Virus record (IMG/VR): IMGVR_UViG_3300037258_000157
Coordinates: 1-43,833 of that record
Source of the DNA: a virus
Length of the DNA: 43,833 nt
Strand: one strand, 5' to 3'
This document shows positions 30,393-39,897 of the stretch, one piece after another; the first letter of the stretch is position 1, and every line of letters starts with the position of its first letter. The notes below the pieces were generated by a model. The model was not told where the DNA came from and made no database searches. It saw nothing but the letters and a program-made list of their open reading frames with translations. The position numbers and the translations under genes were made by a program.

Positions 30393-32696
30393 CTATTGGC
30401 CTCCTACGAGGACACGCGACACGCGACCACCAATGCTGCGACCACCATTCGGACCAGGGTGGTAGTACGACGTGTCGCCCGTATCGATGAGGCCGTCGGT
30501 GGCACATGCTGCACTCCCGACGTTGCCTTCCGCCGACCATGCATCGTACATATTGATCGCCGCAGCAGCATTCCCGCTCGCACCGAACAGCCCGCCGAGG
30601 TTCCGTCGCACCGCGTACGCGGCTGCGCACGCGGCCCGGTAGGTGGCTTGGTCGGCACTCGACGAATGCGTGCCGTCAAGCCGGTTACTGCCCTGTTCGT
30701 AGGGGACCATGCCGAGCACGTTCGCGAATGCGGTCCAACGGTTGAGTGCCGTATTGAGGTTGTTCGTGATACCAGCGTTGACCGCGGCCGCAGTGCCGCC
30801 GAGGTTGGTGAGGGTCTGGTCCATGTCGTTGGTCCAGAACCCCGAGATAATCAGATCGGGAACGAGTGATGCCGCGTCGCCCTCGAGGAGCCGGTTCCAG
30901 CCAGTCGCCGCGACCACGGTCACGATGCCAGCTGACGCGACCGTTGAACCCGCAGTCGACATCGTGACGTGCGAACTGTCGACATACGTCGAGATGTAGG
31001 TGCCCGACGTGATCCCAGAGCCGAGGACCGCTTTGCCGACATCATTCGCGGTGAACGCCGCGGTCGGCGAGTAGAGGCTCGTTGTCGAGACCGAATGCGT
31101 GCCATCGTTGATGAGCGCGTCAGTGACCGTGCGTGAGTACGCGTTGATGTTCGGGTTGCCGCCCGTGTCGCCCGAACTTCCCGCGACGGTGAACACGACA
31201 CCCGACGCAGCCGCGGTCGTGTTCTGCGACAAGGTGACGTGCGTGCTGTCCGTATAGGCGGAGATGTACGTGCCAGCTGGGATGCCTGCGCCCTGGATCG
31301 AGCGGTTGACCATGGTTGACGCAAAGAAGGCTCCCGACGCGACGACTGCACCGGTCGAGCCATCCGTTGTGAGCGTGATCCCGTTCGGCGTCTGCGCACG
31401 GAGAAAGTTCTGCAACGTCTGGCCGTCGTAGCCGAGGTTGTGAACCTTGATGCCTTTGGTGACACCCCACACCGGGACCGTCGACCACACATCGACACCC
31501 ACGAAAATGCAGGTCTTACTCGTGCCGGCCGCGGTCGCGCAGCGCACGATGATCGAGGTCGGGTCCTGGCACGCCACCGAGACCTTCTTGAGCGTCGTCG
31601 TGTGTGGGAGCGTGCACGTCACGTCGATCCACGTCGTGCCGCCGTCAAGGCTGTACGAGAAGCTGCCATCAGCAGCGGACTGGTCGACGTAGAAGATGTC
31701 GACCTGCTGCACCCGTAGACCGGCAGGGCGAGTCCACGTCGCGGTCTTGCTGCTACCCGTGTTGTATGGCGCGACAAGGAACGGGCCCAGATCCCACGTG
31801 TTCGTCGAGGTTTCGACCTGCCATCCGGAGCCGGTCAACGTCCACTCACTCGCGGTATTCGTCGAAGTTGCTCCAGCGAGCGTCGAGCCGCCACACCGCC
31901 ACATCGGGTAGAACCCTGCGCCGAGCAAACCGCCCTTCGCGTCACCAAGTGCCCGCGCTGCACGGTTCGGCCAGTTGTCCCACGGCCCTGTCGACAATGA
32001 GCTGTGCGTCGAACCCTGCACGGTCGAGTCGCCGAGGATGACGACATCCATCCACGTCTTGCGGACCACCGCAGCGCCGCTCGAATGCGTCGCAGCAGTC
32101 GTGCCGTTCACGCCACGGCGCACGGTTCCGTAGCAGACGCCACCAACGATCGCGACGCCAGTGACGAGCACCTGCTCCGAGTCGACCTGCACCACTTCGT
32201 TAATGCCGTTACCACGGAAGATGTTCGAGTTCGCGAACTGCCAGAGCGTGCCGGTCGTATCCGCTACCGCGGCGGTGAGCGAAGTCTTGTGTGGCCCGAA
32301 CCCGCCACGGAACAAGTCGAGCGACCGACGTGGAACGGTAAGGCCAGCCTGCGAGATGCGCAGCGTGTCGAGCGCAATGTCGTAGCCCTGGACGGTGACA
32401 CCAATATCATCCGTATAGATAAATGTCGTCGGGTCTATTGCTGTCGTCACACCTGCCGATGTGCGTTCAACAATCCCGTTTGATCCAGGGTCCGCGAGGT
32501 CTCCATCACCCAGGATCGGCAGGTACACCCATATCGTACCGTTGTCCCGGTAGAACTTGTCCTGGTCGGTTGCGTAGAACACCCGGCCGTCTTTCGACGC
32601 TGCCGGCCGGTTCGCGAGAACATCGGGGTCGAGGAACACCTGCGCGGCAGTAACACCACCGCCGGTACCGCCGCCAGGGAATTCGACGCGAGGCAC
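30393..32696 (-). CDS. Tail fibre with SGNH/GDSL esterase domain
   Basis: The 767-residue protein starts with a Gly-rich virion-attachment part. From about residue 215 an SGNH hydrolase can be traced: VVILGDSTVQG with the nucleophile Ser224, a Gly block at GYDGQT (422-427), GFWTND (619-624) with the oxyanion Asn623, and a C-terminal D...H pair near 741 and 746 (YYHPGPNGG). Two copies of a roughly 40-residue beta repeat (about 465-504 and 554-594, sharing GTYIS-x-Y-x-DS-x-HVT) are inserted between the second and third blocks. SGNH domains in phage tails usually remove acetyl groups from surface glycans. GTG 32696 overlaps the previous stop (TAGTG). Confidence 0.82.
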   Translation of the reverse strand: MPRVEFPGGGTGGGVTAAQVFLDPDVLANRPAASKDGRVFYATDQDKFYRDNGTIWVYLPILGDGDLADPGSNGIVERTSAGVTTAIDPTTFIYTDDIGVTVQGYDIALDTLRISQAGLTVPRRSLDLFRGGFGPHKTSLTAAVADTTGTLWQFANSNIFRGNGINEVVQVDSEQVLVTGVAIVGGVCYGTVRRGVNGTTAATHSSGAAVVRKTWMDVVILGDSTVQGSTHSSLSTGPWDNWPNRAARALGDAKGGLLGAGFYPMWRCGGSTLAGATSTNTASEWTLTGSGWQVETSTNTWDLGPFLVAPYNTGSSKTATWTRPAGLRVQQVDIFYVDQSAADGSFSYSLDGGTTWIDVTCTLPHTTTLKKVSVACQDPTSIIVRCATAAGTSKTCIFVGVDVWSTVPVWGVTKGIKVHNLGYDGQTLQNFLRAQTPNGITLTTDGSTGAVVASGAFFASTMVNRSIQGAGIPAGTYISAYTDSTHVTLSQNTTAAASGVVFTVAGSSGDTGGNPNINAYSRTVTDALINDGTHSVSTTSLYSPTAAFTANDVGKAVLGSGITSGTYISTYVDSSHVTMSTAGSTVASAGIVTVVAATGWNRLLEGDAASLVPDLIISGFWTNDMDQTLTNLGGTAAAVNAGITNNLNTALNRWTAFANVLGMVPYEQGSNRLDGTHSSSADQATYRAACAAAYAVRRNLGGLFGASGNAAAAINMYDAWSAEGNVGSAACATDGLIDTGDTSYYHPGPNGGRSIGGRVSRVLVGGQ

Positions 32697-33853
32697 TAGG
32701 AGGTCGCCACCGTGCCGACATTCGTGCCGATAGTGGTACTGCTACCCGTCGGGACTAGATATCCATCGACCGTTGACCAGCCGTCAGGTGCAACATTGCC
32801 GTCGAGCAGACAGTTGGTGTGTGTCGTGCCGTTCTCTGCGTAGCCGTATGTCTGGCCTGGGGATACCGCGTTACCGAGCATATTCCCGACCGTAGCGATA
32901 CCGACGCATGTGCCGTCGAGCACGATCGAGGCACCCGCATAACCAGACGTACCGTTCTGGTTATTCTGCCAGCAACGGTTCCCCTGGATGATAACGCCGT
33001 TCGCAGAGTAGAGGTAGATCGCGTTCTTGTAGTTTAGGTAGAATACGTTGTTCGCGATGACACTATTCGCAACGTTGCTGCTGCCGACACGAATACCATA
33101 GCCGCCTGTTTGCGACTCGACATAGCTGGCTGTGAGGCTGAATGCGTTCGCGTGAGTGTTCGCGAGGGTGAACCCATCACGGTTCGATCCTGCTGCAGTA
33201 CCGTTGCCCCACACGTGATAGTTATTGAACCGCGACGATGCCGCATCGACATAGACGCCTGAAGCGCCGCACTGGTCGACGAACCCGGCAGCAAACTGGC
33301 AATCAGAAGCACCATATACGATATGAATGCCGTACTGACCAGCAAGACGCGACTCTAACCCAACAACATTCAACCCAAGACTCGTACCAGGAGCCTGTAG
33401 GAGAAGATTATCGGTCTTACAGGAGTCGACACGAAGATTGTCGATATAGCCATAATTGCAGGGGATCGTAGGGCTATAGACAAGCCCGTTCGACGCGCCC
33501 GACTGATTCGCACCGTTACCGTAGATCGAGAAGTCGCGAAATGTTACGTTCGTTGCCTCAACGGTGAGGATATCGGCATTCGATGCGGGGAGAAGGTAGA
33601 GCTGTGCGTCGGTGTCATATGGATAACCGCGTCCAGGGCCGATAATCGTGCACGGCTTCGAGAGCACGTGCCCACCACGCGTATAGTACCGGACAGGTGG
33701 GAAGTACAGCACCCCGCCGGCAGTGACGTTCGCGAGTGCCCGGTTGATCGTGTCGGTATCGTCCGAAGTACCGATCGGTCCGAAACGCGATACGTCAGTC
33801 ACACCATATGGAGTGTCGATCTCACCAGGAATTTGATAGTACGGCCAGGTCAC
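32696..33853 (-). CDS. Pectate-lyase-like beta-helix tailspike
   Basis: The 385-residue protein has the entry signature of pectate-lyase-superfamily tailspikes: VSRFGPIGTSDDTDTINRAL followed by GGVLYFPPVRYYTRGG, then parallel beta-helix rungs rich in Asn, Gly and hydrophobic residues (FRDFSIYGNGANQS, NSVIANNVFYLNYKNAIYLY). Such trimeric spikes bind or cut capsular or wall polysaccharides. The catalytic acids cannot be placed by eye. GTG 33853 is preceded by AGGCGG. It stands between two other large adhesins. Confidence 0.82.
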   Translation of the reverse strand: MTWPYYQIPGEIDTPYGVTDVSRFGPIGTSDDTDTINRALANVTAGGVLYFPPVRYYTRGGHVLSKPCTIIGPGRGYPYDTDAQLYLLPASNADILTVEATNVTFRDFSIYGNGANQSGASNGLVYSPTIPCNYGYIDNLRVDSCKTDNLLLQAPGTSLGLNVVGLESRLAGQYGIHIVYGASDCQFAAGFVDQCGASGVYVDAASSRFNNYHVWGNGTAAGSNRDGFTLANTHANAFSLTASYVESQTGGYGIRVGSSNVANSVIANNVFYLNYKNAIYLYSANGVIIQGNRCWQNNQNGTSGYAGASIVLDGTCVGIATVGNMLGNAVSPGQTYGYAENGTTHTNCLLDGNVAPDGWSTVDGYLVPTGSSTTIGTNVGTVATS

Positions 33854-33865
33854 ATATACCGCCTA

Positions 33866-36607
33866 TTACGACAGTTTCTGCCAAGGTGCTGCGGCAGTAC
33901 GCGGCGAGGTCGGATGCCCGATCACACTCGAAGCCCCACCAGCCTTCACCTGAGCGTTACTGCCGATACCGGCGACGGTGCTGTTCGCGTCGACCGTGAC
34001 AGCCTGCAGGTTTGTCGCTGCAGACTGTCCACCACCAGCCTGACCGATAATGCAAGAGTTCGGCGCACCTGTGATGATCGAATTTTTGATCGTGTAGTTC
34101 CCACAATTCTGTGCAGTGTACGGACCGTAGTTGCTGTTGATCGACGTATGCGCGTAGACGGTGAGGACACCGACCTGACCACCACCCGACGAGTCGCAGC
34201 CGACATCACCTGTCGTACCTGCAAGATTCCCACAGTTTGTTGTGACGACTGGATTACTGGGGCTACCAGATTCGCCGACGTAGAGGAGTGGGGAATGGAT
34301 ACCGACACCAGCGATCGACGGGTCGCCATCTTCCGCATACACGCCACGTGCCGTATTCGACCCGGTACTGCCACCCATCACTTGTGACGGCCCACCACAG
34401 TATAGCCCGAACATATGCCGGCGTTTGTCGACCGTCAGCTTGAATTGTGCGAGCGGTGCGAGGTTGTCTACAGTCTCGACAGTGTTCTGGTTTACACACC
34501 CACTGCAGTAGTGGGCCGTGTTCGTGTCCGCGTAGCCCGAGATGTTGATGTTGCCTTTGATCGTGCATTCGAGATCGGCACCCCCACCAGACTGTCCGAG
34601 CCACACATCAAAGGTTTCGCTAGTACCACCTGACGACGAACCAGTTACACCAACACCATTGAAGGCGTTGAGAACCCCGGACTCATGGTCGCACTGGAAA
34701 AGCTTGATGCTATGGTTGTAGAAGCCTGCAGCACCAGAACCTGCAGCAGGCGGAGCGGCCTGAGAACTGCCACGCGTATCGGTGTTGAGGAAGAATGCAC
34801 CGTTCGACACGCCGGTAATCTGGATGATCTGACACGGCGAACTACCGACAGGCTGCTGTTTGCCCGTGCCGCCCAGCAGGTAGAAGATCACGTTGTCTAA
34901 CTGCCAGATCGTCAGCTTATTGCCGTTATAGGAAATGTACGGCGTGTTGTTGCCAAATGAGGATTTGTGCAGACCGATCAGGATAGGTGTCCCGCCGTCG
35001 ATCGATGTGCCTTGCGACGAGTTCAGGCCGTAGCCTTGTGATGCTGCACTGGCGATAGCATTCGCGATTGCAGTGACGTTCGCGATGCCTTGGGCCGTCG
35101 TGATCCCGTCGCCGAGTGTGATCCCGGAGAACTTCGACAGGTCCACATAGTTGCCTTTAGCAATGACTGTCAAGTGGCATTGCACTGACTGCCATCCACT
35201 TGTGTCGTTCGCGCGGATAACCGGATTGATCGTCGCCTTGTTCAGTTTCGCGGTACCGCCGAAATGGTTTGTTGTCGGCACATTGATGTTCATGCCGTCC
35301 GCTGGGAGTGTTGCAGGCGAACCAGAATCCATCGTGATCGCGCCGGCAGGAGTACCGCTAAAGAACTGCGACATGTCGATGTCTACACTGTCACCGTCAT
35401 GTGGGTTGCCGGCAGCCGCGGTCAGATCACCGTTATTCGGGACCGAGAACGTCCACGGTGCTGCAGCGACCGCGATCGTCCCCGTGTATTCCTGGGTGTC
35501 AGTGACCGGTGTACCTTCCGAGTCGGTCGCGCCATACGTCACGTCATATGCACCGCTACCGGTCGGTGTGCCAGACAGGACCCCGGTGCTCGATACCGCC
35601 AGACCTGCAGGGAGCGTGCCGGCAGTTTTCGCCCATGCGTAGGGTGCAGTACCACCCACAACCATGAGCTGGAACGGGGTCAATGCAACATTCTGTTGCA
35701 TGGCCGGGAGTGTCGTGGTCGTGATTGTGACAGTACCGGTCGGGATCGAGAACGTGATCGGTTTCGTGACACTATGCACGCCGTCTGTTGCGGTGATCTG
35801 CGCAGTGAACGACGCGCCATAGTCGGCTGAGGTAGGCGTACCAGAGATCACGCCTGCAGAGTTGATGGACAGATGATTCTGGAATCCGGTCGCGGAGAAT
35901 GTCGGGGTAGTGGTGAAGTTTGCAGCGAGACTGGACGTGTCGTATGAATATGCGTTGCCGACAGATGGTTGTGTTGGTGGCACTGCAGGGAGTGCATAGG
36001 TCGGCGTGAGTGCGGCAGCAATGACGAGCGTGACGAGCTGTTGTGCTTCACCATCGAGTTCGTCCGCGACTTCGACAGTGAACACGAACGTACCAGTCGT
36101 GTTCGGCGTACCGGTGAGAGTGCCGGCCGCGGGGTCGAGGACAAGGCCAGCGACATGGGTCGCGTCGGTGTACTGCCCACCGATCAGCGACCATGCGAGA
36201 TCACCACCACCGAGGTCTGATGTCGCAGCGAACGTGAAACCATCATACGCGGTACCGTTCGTGCCGGTCGGTAGCGTCTGAACTGACGTGATGACTGGGA
36301 GTTGGTAGGCCGGAACAGGGTTACCTTGCGCCGCCCAGTTCGCACGTTTCGTCGCGTCGAATGCTACCGACGATGCGACCCACCGATCATTACCAGAACC
36401 GTCAGGGAGTAGCGTCGCGGCAGCAGGAGGGAAATTACGACCCTGCTGCTTCGCCCCCGTCCATTGGACATCGGACGCGGTACGGAGACCTTCGGTCGGG
36501 ATGAATGTGTTGATCTGATCAACGGCAGCAGATAGGTCGTCAACTTCACCTTGTGTCGCGACATCTACGCCGCCAGCACCACTCTCACTACCAACCGAAA
36601 CGCCCAC
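33866..36607 (-). CDS. Large tail fibre with Ig-like repeats and beta-helix end
   Basis: The 913-residue protein begins with a short helical attachment region (about 15-40). Between about 100 and 380 there are three Ig-like repeats of the bacterial putative-Ig type, each with a GxLxxTPTxxGxYxxTxxxxD-like core (for example DPAAGTLTGTPNTTGTFVFT and STGVLSGTPTGSGAYDVT). The last 400 residues are Gly/Asn/Ser/Cys-rich, with rung-like repeats suggesting a beta-helix. It is probably the main receptor-binding fibre. GTG 36607 has AAAGG 8 bases upstream. Confidence 0.78.
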   Translation of the reverse strand: MGVSVGSESGAGGVDVATQGEVDDLSAAVDQINTFIPTEGLRTASDVQWTGAKQQGRNFPPAAATLLPDGSGNDRWVASSVAFDATKRANWAAQGNPVPAYQLPVITSVQTLPTGTNGTAYDGFTFAATSDLGGGDLAWSLIGGQYTDATHVAGLVLDPAAGTLTGTPNTTGTFVFTVEVADELDGEAQQLVTLVIAAALTPTYALPAVPPTQPSVGNAYSYDTSSLAANFTTTPTFSATGFQNHLSINSAGVISGTPTSADYGASFTAQITATDGVHSVTKPITFSIPTGTVTITTTTLPAMQQNVALTPFQLMVVGGTAPYAWAKTAGTLPAGLAVSSTGVLSGTPTGSGAYDVTYGATDSEGTPVTDTQEYTGTIAVAAAPWTFSVPNNGDLTAAAGNPHDGDSVDIDMSQFFSGTPAGAITMDSGSPATLPADGMNINVPTTNHFGGTAKLNKATINPVIRANDTSGWQSVQCHLTVIAKGNYVDLSKFSGITLGDGITTAQGIANVTAIANAIASAASQGYGLNSSQGTSIDGGTPILIGLHKSSFGNNTPYISYNGNKLTIWQLDNVIFYLLGGTGKQQPVGSSPCQIIQITGVSNGAFFLNTDTRGSSQAAPPAAGSGAAGFYNHSIKLFQCDHESGVLNAFNGVGVTGSSSGGTSETFDVWLGQSGGGADLECTIKGNINISGYADTNTAHYCSGCVNQNTVETVDNLAPLAQFKLTVDKRRHMFGLYCGGPSQVMGGSTGSNTARGVYAEDGDPSIAGVGIHSPLLYVGESGSPSNPVVTTNCGNLAGTTGDVGCDSSGGGQVGVLTVYAHTSINSNYGPYTAQNCGNYTIKNSIITGAPNSCIIGQAGGGQSAATNLQAVTVDANSTVAGIGSNAQVKAGGASSVIGHPTSPRTAAAPWQKLS

Positions 36608-36621
36608 GTACAGCGCCTTTC

Positions 36622-36933
36622 TTAGATGGTGTTCGCGAGCACGGTGACAGTTTTCGTGTTACCTGACGCCGAGATCGCGTAGAGTTCGTCCCCGTTGTCG
36701 AGGTCGATCGTCACGACACTGAAACCACTGTCCAATGGGAAGCCATTCGAGCCGTCATTGCCGACTGTCGGACCACCGATATAGACCGGGTTCGAGTCGG
36801 GTGATAGGACCCGCACAGCACCGTAACGTTTCTGGATAACGTTCGCGTTGACCGCGCTGAGGATCACGTACGGCAGACCGGCGCCGAGCGGGTTCGCGGT
36901 ACCGTCATCGATAGTGTAGACCGTTGCGAGCAT
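36622..36933 (-). CDS. Small beta-barrel virion protein
   Basis: The 103-residue protein contains NPVYIGGPTVGNDGSNGFPL and GDELYAISASGNTKTVTVL. I recall this pattern from small phage structural proteins, in which a VYIGGP strand is followed by a NGFPL turn and a final DELYAI strand, often encoded next to fibre genes. A role as fibre adaptor or head decoration is plausible. It starts at ATG 36933. Confidence 0.75.
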   Translation of the reverse strand: MLATVYTIDDGTANPLGAGLPYVILSAVNANVIQKRYGAVRVLSPDSNPVYIGGPTVGNDGSNGFPLDSGFSVVTIDLDNGDELYAISASGNTKTVTVLANTI

Positions 36934-36941
36934 GGAGAGGC

Positions 36942-37145
36942 CTACGCGACCGTAATGTTCGCCGGCACGACCACATGACGGTTATCTGCCTCGGAAGGCT
37001 GCGGTACCGCGTCGAGATCCTGACCGTCGTTGATGTCGCGGTTATACGCGGTCGGGTCTGCTGCACGCCATGCCTGCGACACGATCACTGCAGGACCAGC
37101 GGGCGCGTTCGGGAGCAGATGGTTCGGTGCTGTCTCACGATCCAT
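36942..37145 (-). CDS. Small hypothetical protein, polar
   Basis: A 67-residue polar protein (RETAPNHLLPNAPAG ... DNRHVVVPANITVA) without membrane segment or known motif. It sits 6 bases after the previous stop and 8 bases before the next start in the packed region between portal and fibres. Confidence 0.65.
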   Translation of the reverse strand: MDRETAPNHLLPNAPAGPAVIVSQAWRAADPTAYNRDINDGQDLDAVPQPSEADNRHVVVPANITVA

Positions 37146-37151
37146 GTCGGA

Positions 37152-37352
37152 CTACTTTCCTTGCTTGATGCCGGGATACTTCGACTTCACTGCGGCCTTG
37201 ATCTGTTCCTGTTCCGATGGGGACGCGTTGTGCAACATCGAAAGAGCTGCACGCGCGTGGTTCTCGTCACCGATCGGATAGGCACGCTTACCGGGCAGCG
37301 CGAAGTCCTTGGAGTTCATCAACTTGCGCTGAGTGCTGGAGAGGGTTGCCAT
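37152..37352 (-). CDS. Small head-region protein, ALPGKRAYPI family
   Basis: The 66-residue protein reads LSSTQRKLMNSKDFALPGKR followed by YPIGDENHARAALSML and an EQ-rich helix. I recall this pattern, in which a serine-rich start leads to FALP, YPI-x-D and HARxAL, from many phage and bacterial small proteins of unknown function, often encoded near capsid or portal genes. ATG overlaps the portal stop by one base (TAATG). Confidence 0.75.
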   Translation of the reverse strand: MATLSSTQRKLMNSKDFALPGKRAYPIGDENHARAALSMLHNASPSEQEQIKAAVKSKYPGIKQGK

Positions 37353-39253
37353 TATGCTCTACTCATTTCTCGTTGACTTGCCCCACCTTGCTGTGCCGCG
37401 GCCTGTGCCATCGCCTGATTCTCGGCGATCGTCCGCTGATACACCTGCTGGAAGTTCGGGATATTGTGAATCTGGAGCAGGGTGTACAGGTCGAGTGCGT
37501 GCATCGCGAACAACCGGTCGGCCTCATCTGCACGTGCTTGCCGTGATGTGGGGAGACTGCTGCCGGCTTGGACCTGAAGCTGGAATCGCATCGGGATACT
37601 GCCATCCATTCCCGGCACATAGAAATGTTTCGCGGCGAATGCACGTGTCGTCCGTTCACCATTAGACCCGACGAGAGAGATGAAGCGGGGCTCGGTGTAG
37701 TATTGGGCGATCAGTGCAGCGAGTTTCTCCCCGACACCGCGCAGAGAGCGTTCCATCTGGCGCGAGCCCATGCGTACTCGAACGAAGGATGCTTCCTGTA
37801 GCGACTGGATGACGGTGGCAGCATTACGACCCCCAGGCGCATTCCCCTGGTTTATGGCCGATAGCCCACTAATGCGTTCCATCTCACCGATATAGAACTC
37901 GATCCACTGCTGGAATTCTCCCGGCAGGTTCGGCGGATTCAACCATTGGACCGTCCCACCATCCTGCACCTTCAGGCGTTGTCCCGGCTTGTTCGTGATC
38001 GTGCCCTTAGAGATGCCAGCACGCTGCGATTCAACAAGCACAGGGTTACCGGTCAATTCGATGTTCTGCTGTACCGCACCCAAAAGGCGGTTGATGGAGA
38101 CCTGGCACGGCATCAGCAGTTCGATCATGCTGAGCCCCCACATCTCACCGTTCTCGAACGTGACGTACCGGTCGTACGGGTGCTGACCGTGCTGCCAGAT
38201 GTCGGTAGCCAGTTCGTTCATCAGGACGACCGGGCCACAGATGACGACGCAACGCCACTCGTCGTGGACTGTTAAGGGGTCGTCAATGTCGTCGTCGTGT
38301 CCAGTGATGCGATGTTCTCTAAGCCAGCATTCGAGGACTGTGACCCCCTGAGGGTCACGATAGATGGACTCACGTGATTGGCCCGGCAAACCATACGCAG
38401 GTACACTGGTCTGCGGACTAATTGCACCAGGATTCGCCTTCGGCGCGGTGCCGTAAGTATTGAGGTTGGGCCGTTCGTCAACTTGCTCAGAGTATCTACT
38501 AGCGACAAGTTTCTTGGCCGCACCTGGGAACCTCCTATCGACTTCCTGGATGCTCATGCGGCGTGCCTCAATGAAGTAGTTCGCATCCTTGAAGGTCGCG
38601 GCACCAGGGTCAGGGTAGAACGTATACGGATCGACGCGGATCACATTCGCGTCACCGAGGCCATCAACCAGCGTGCAGTCCCATACCGTCTTGTAGATGC
38701 CCATACCATACATGTGGGCGTCGCGCGTGACCAGCTCGCACGTCTCAGTCTCGATGTTGTTCTCGGTCCAGCAGACGTTCAGGGCTACACGTAGGTCATC
38801 TGCGAGGCCCTCGAAATAGTTCGCAGCGTCGGTGCCCATGTCGGCCGCGGGCATCACGTCCATGTTCGGCCGTTGATCGGTCTGCCATCCGACCAGCGAT
38901 TCGATGATCGGCAGCATTTCCGGCACTTCAGGTGTCGGGTAATAGGCTTGACGCGCCAACCACGTGCGGTTACGCAGTGCCGTATACCAGCGGTTCCATT
39001 TCGCGACGAGCGGCTGACGGTACGTGCGGGCCTCACTAAAGAGCCCACGCAAACGGCCTATGAGTTCCGCGTCGGACTCTTGGGGTGCCGGCGGCGGGTG
39101 CGCCATACCGGCCGGTGCTGGGGTCGGGTCGCGCGGCTGGAGCGCACCAGGCATCCACAACGGGATCGAGCCGGGTGCGTGCTGGGGCGCGGCAGGAGGC
39201 GCGGGAGGACCGGAACCGGATGCAGAGCCCTGTGGAGGCGCGAGGAACGCCAC
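37352..39253 (-). CDS. Portal protein (P22-type)
   Basis: The 633-residue protein has a Pro/Ala-rich N-terminal arm (about 60 residues), then a portal core: RQPLVAKWNRWYTALRNRTW, PEMLPIIESLVGWQTDQRPN, TRDAHMYGMGIYKTVWD, RVDPYTFYPDPGA, and the helical wing-stem part SMIELLMPCQVSINRLLGAV followed by GEMERISGLSAINQG and QSLQEASFVRVR. These match the pattern of podovirus portals of the P22 group, which form the dodecameric DNA gate. The end is Gln/Ala-rich. The GTG start lacks a ribosome binding site but has TACACT 6 bases upstream, so the message may be leaderless. Confidence 0.9.
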   Translation of the reverse strand: MAFLAPPQGSASGSGPPAPPAAPQHAPGSIPLWMPGALQPRDPTPAPAGMAHPPPAPQESDAELIGRLRGLFSEARTYRQPLVAKWNRWYTALRNRTWLARQAYYPTPEVPEMLPIIESLVGWQTDQRPNMDVMPAADMGTDAANYFEGLADDLRVALNVCWTENNIETETCELVTRDAHMYGMGIYKTVWDCTLVDGLGDANVIRVDPYTFYPDPGAATFKDANYFIEARRMSIQEVDRRFPGAAKKLVASRYSEQVDERPNLNTYGTAPKANPGAISPQTSVPAYGLPGQSRESIYRDPQGVTVLECWLREHRITGHDDDIDDPLTVHDEWRCVVICGPVVLMNELATDIWQHGQHPYDRYVTFENGEMWGLSMIELLMPCQVSINRLLGAVQQNIELTGNPVLVESQRAGISKGTITNKPGQRLKVQDGGTVQWLNPPNLPGEFQQWIEFYIGEMERISGLSAINQGNAPGGRNAATVIQSLQEASFVRVRMGSRQMERSLRGVGEKLAALIAQYYTEPRFISLVGSNGERTTRAFAAKHFYVPGMDGSIPMRFQLQVQAGSSLPTSRQARADEADRLFAMHALDLYTLLQIHNIPNFQQVYQRTIAENQAMAQAAAQQGGASQREMSRA

Positions 39254-39259
39254 GTGCGC

Positions 39260-39265
39260 AGTGTA
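39260..39265 (-). promoter_or_regulatory. Possible leaderless promoter for the portal gene
   Basis: On the minus strand TACACT stands 6 bases before the portal GTG, the same hexamer and spacing as before the adaptor ATG. The 55-base gap upstream is pyrimidine-rich and contains no ribosome binding site. Confidence 0.35.
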
Positions 39266-39308
39266 CGGGAGGTGCGAGGTGCAGGGCTAGGGTCAGTCCA
39301 CTCGTCGG

Positions 39309-39686
39309 CTAGTCGGGCATCGTGATCTTCCGACCGCGCGCGCGGTGCACGCGCGCGGTCGAATCTAACCCTTCACCTGTCACGCCCAATGTTTCAGTGT
39401 CGCGCCGATCGACCTCTTGGAAGTCGTGTGCGATACCGAGGCGTTCTGATACTGCGTCGGATTTCCGCGCGAGGGCATCACGGAACTCGCGGCGGTTATG
39501 GACGACCTGGCCTACTGTGACGTTATGATGTGTCGGGAGGTCAGCACGGCCGAGGTTCACACAAAGGATTCTACGCATAGTGCCACTGCAGACCCCACAG
39601 CGCCGGAAGTTGGAGGCGGAGAGCGGCTGGTAGATGTCATTGCAGGTCTCACCACAAGACGTGCAACGGTAATCATATAACGGCAC
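39309..39686 (-). CDS. FmdB-like zinc-ribbon protein
   Basis: The 125-residue protein opens with MPLYDYRCTSCGETC and FRRCGVCSGTM, the two CxxC knuckles of the FmdB-type zinc ribbon, with the typical LYDYRC strand at the very start. The rest is polar and basic (DALARKSDAVSERLGI ...). Such proteins occur beside terminase genes in other phages, where their role is not known; transcription control or DNA packaging are possible. GTG 39686 overlaps the previous gene by 14 bases. Confidence 0.8.
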   Translation of the reverse strand: MPLYDYRCTSCGETCNDIYQPLSASNFRRCGVCSGTMRRILCVNLGRADLPTHHNVTVGQVVHNRREFRDALARKSDAVSERLGIAHDFQEVDRRDTETLGVTGEGLDSTARVHRARGRKITMPD

Positions 39687-39897
39687 GGATCACCACTGTT
39701 CCTTCGACCCTGAACTTCTCAATCTCGGCTTTCATCATGCCTTCGGTCGCCCAGTTCAGCACGGCACGGTTACCACTGACGAGAGAGTAAGAGATCACGT
39801 CGACAACGCGACCGTCGGAGAGCAGGTACCGTTGCTGTTGCGGGGTTTGCTGAGAGGTTAGGTCGATAGTGTGGTCAGGTATTGTCCTGGAAGTCAT
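39673..39897 (-). CDS. Small hypothetical protein after the terminase
   Basis: A 74-residue protein with a Gln-rich start and a beta-rich second half (RYLLSDGRVVDVISYSLVSG, KFRVEGTVVIRAVI). ATG overlaps the terminase stop (ATGA). No family recognised. Confidence 0.65.
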   Translation of the reverse strand: MTSRTIPDHTIDLTSQQTPQQQRYLLSDGRVVDVISYSLVSGNRAVLNWATEGMMKAEIEKFRVEGTVVIRAVI

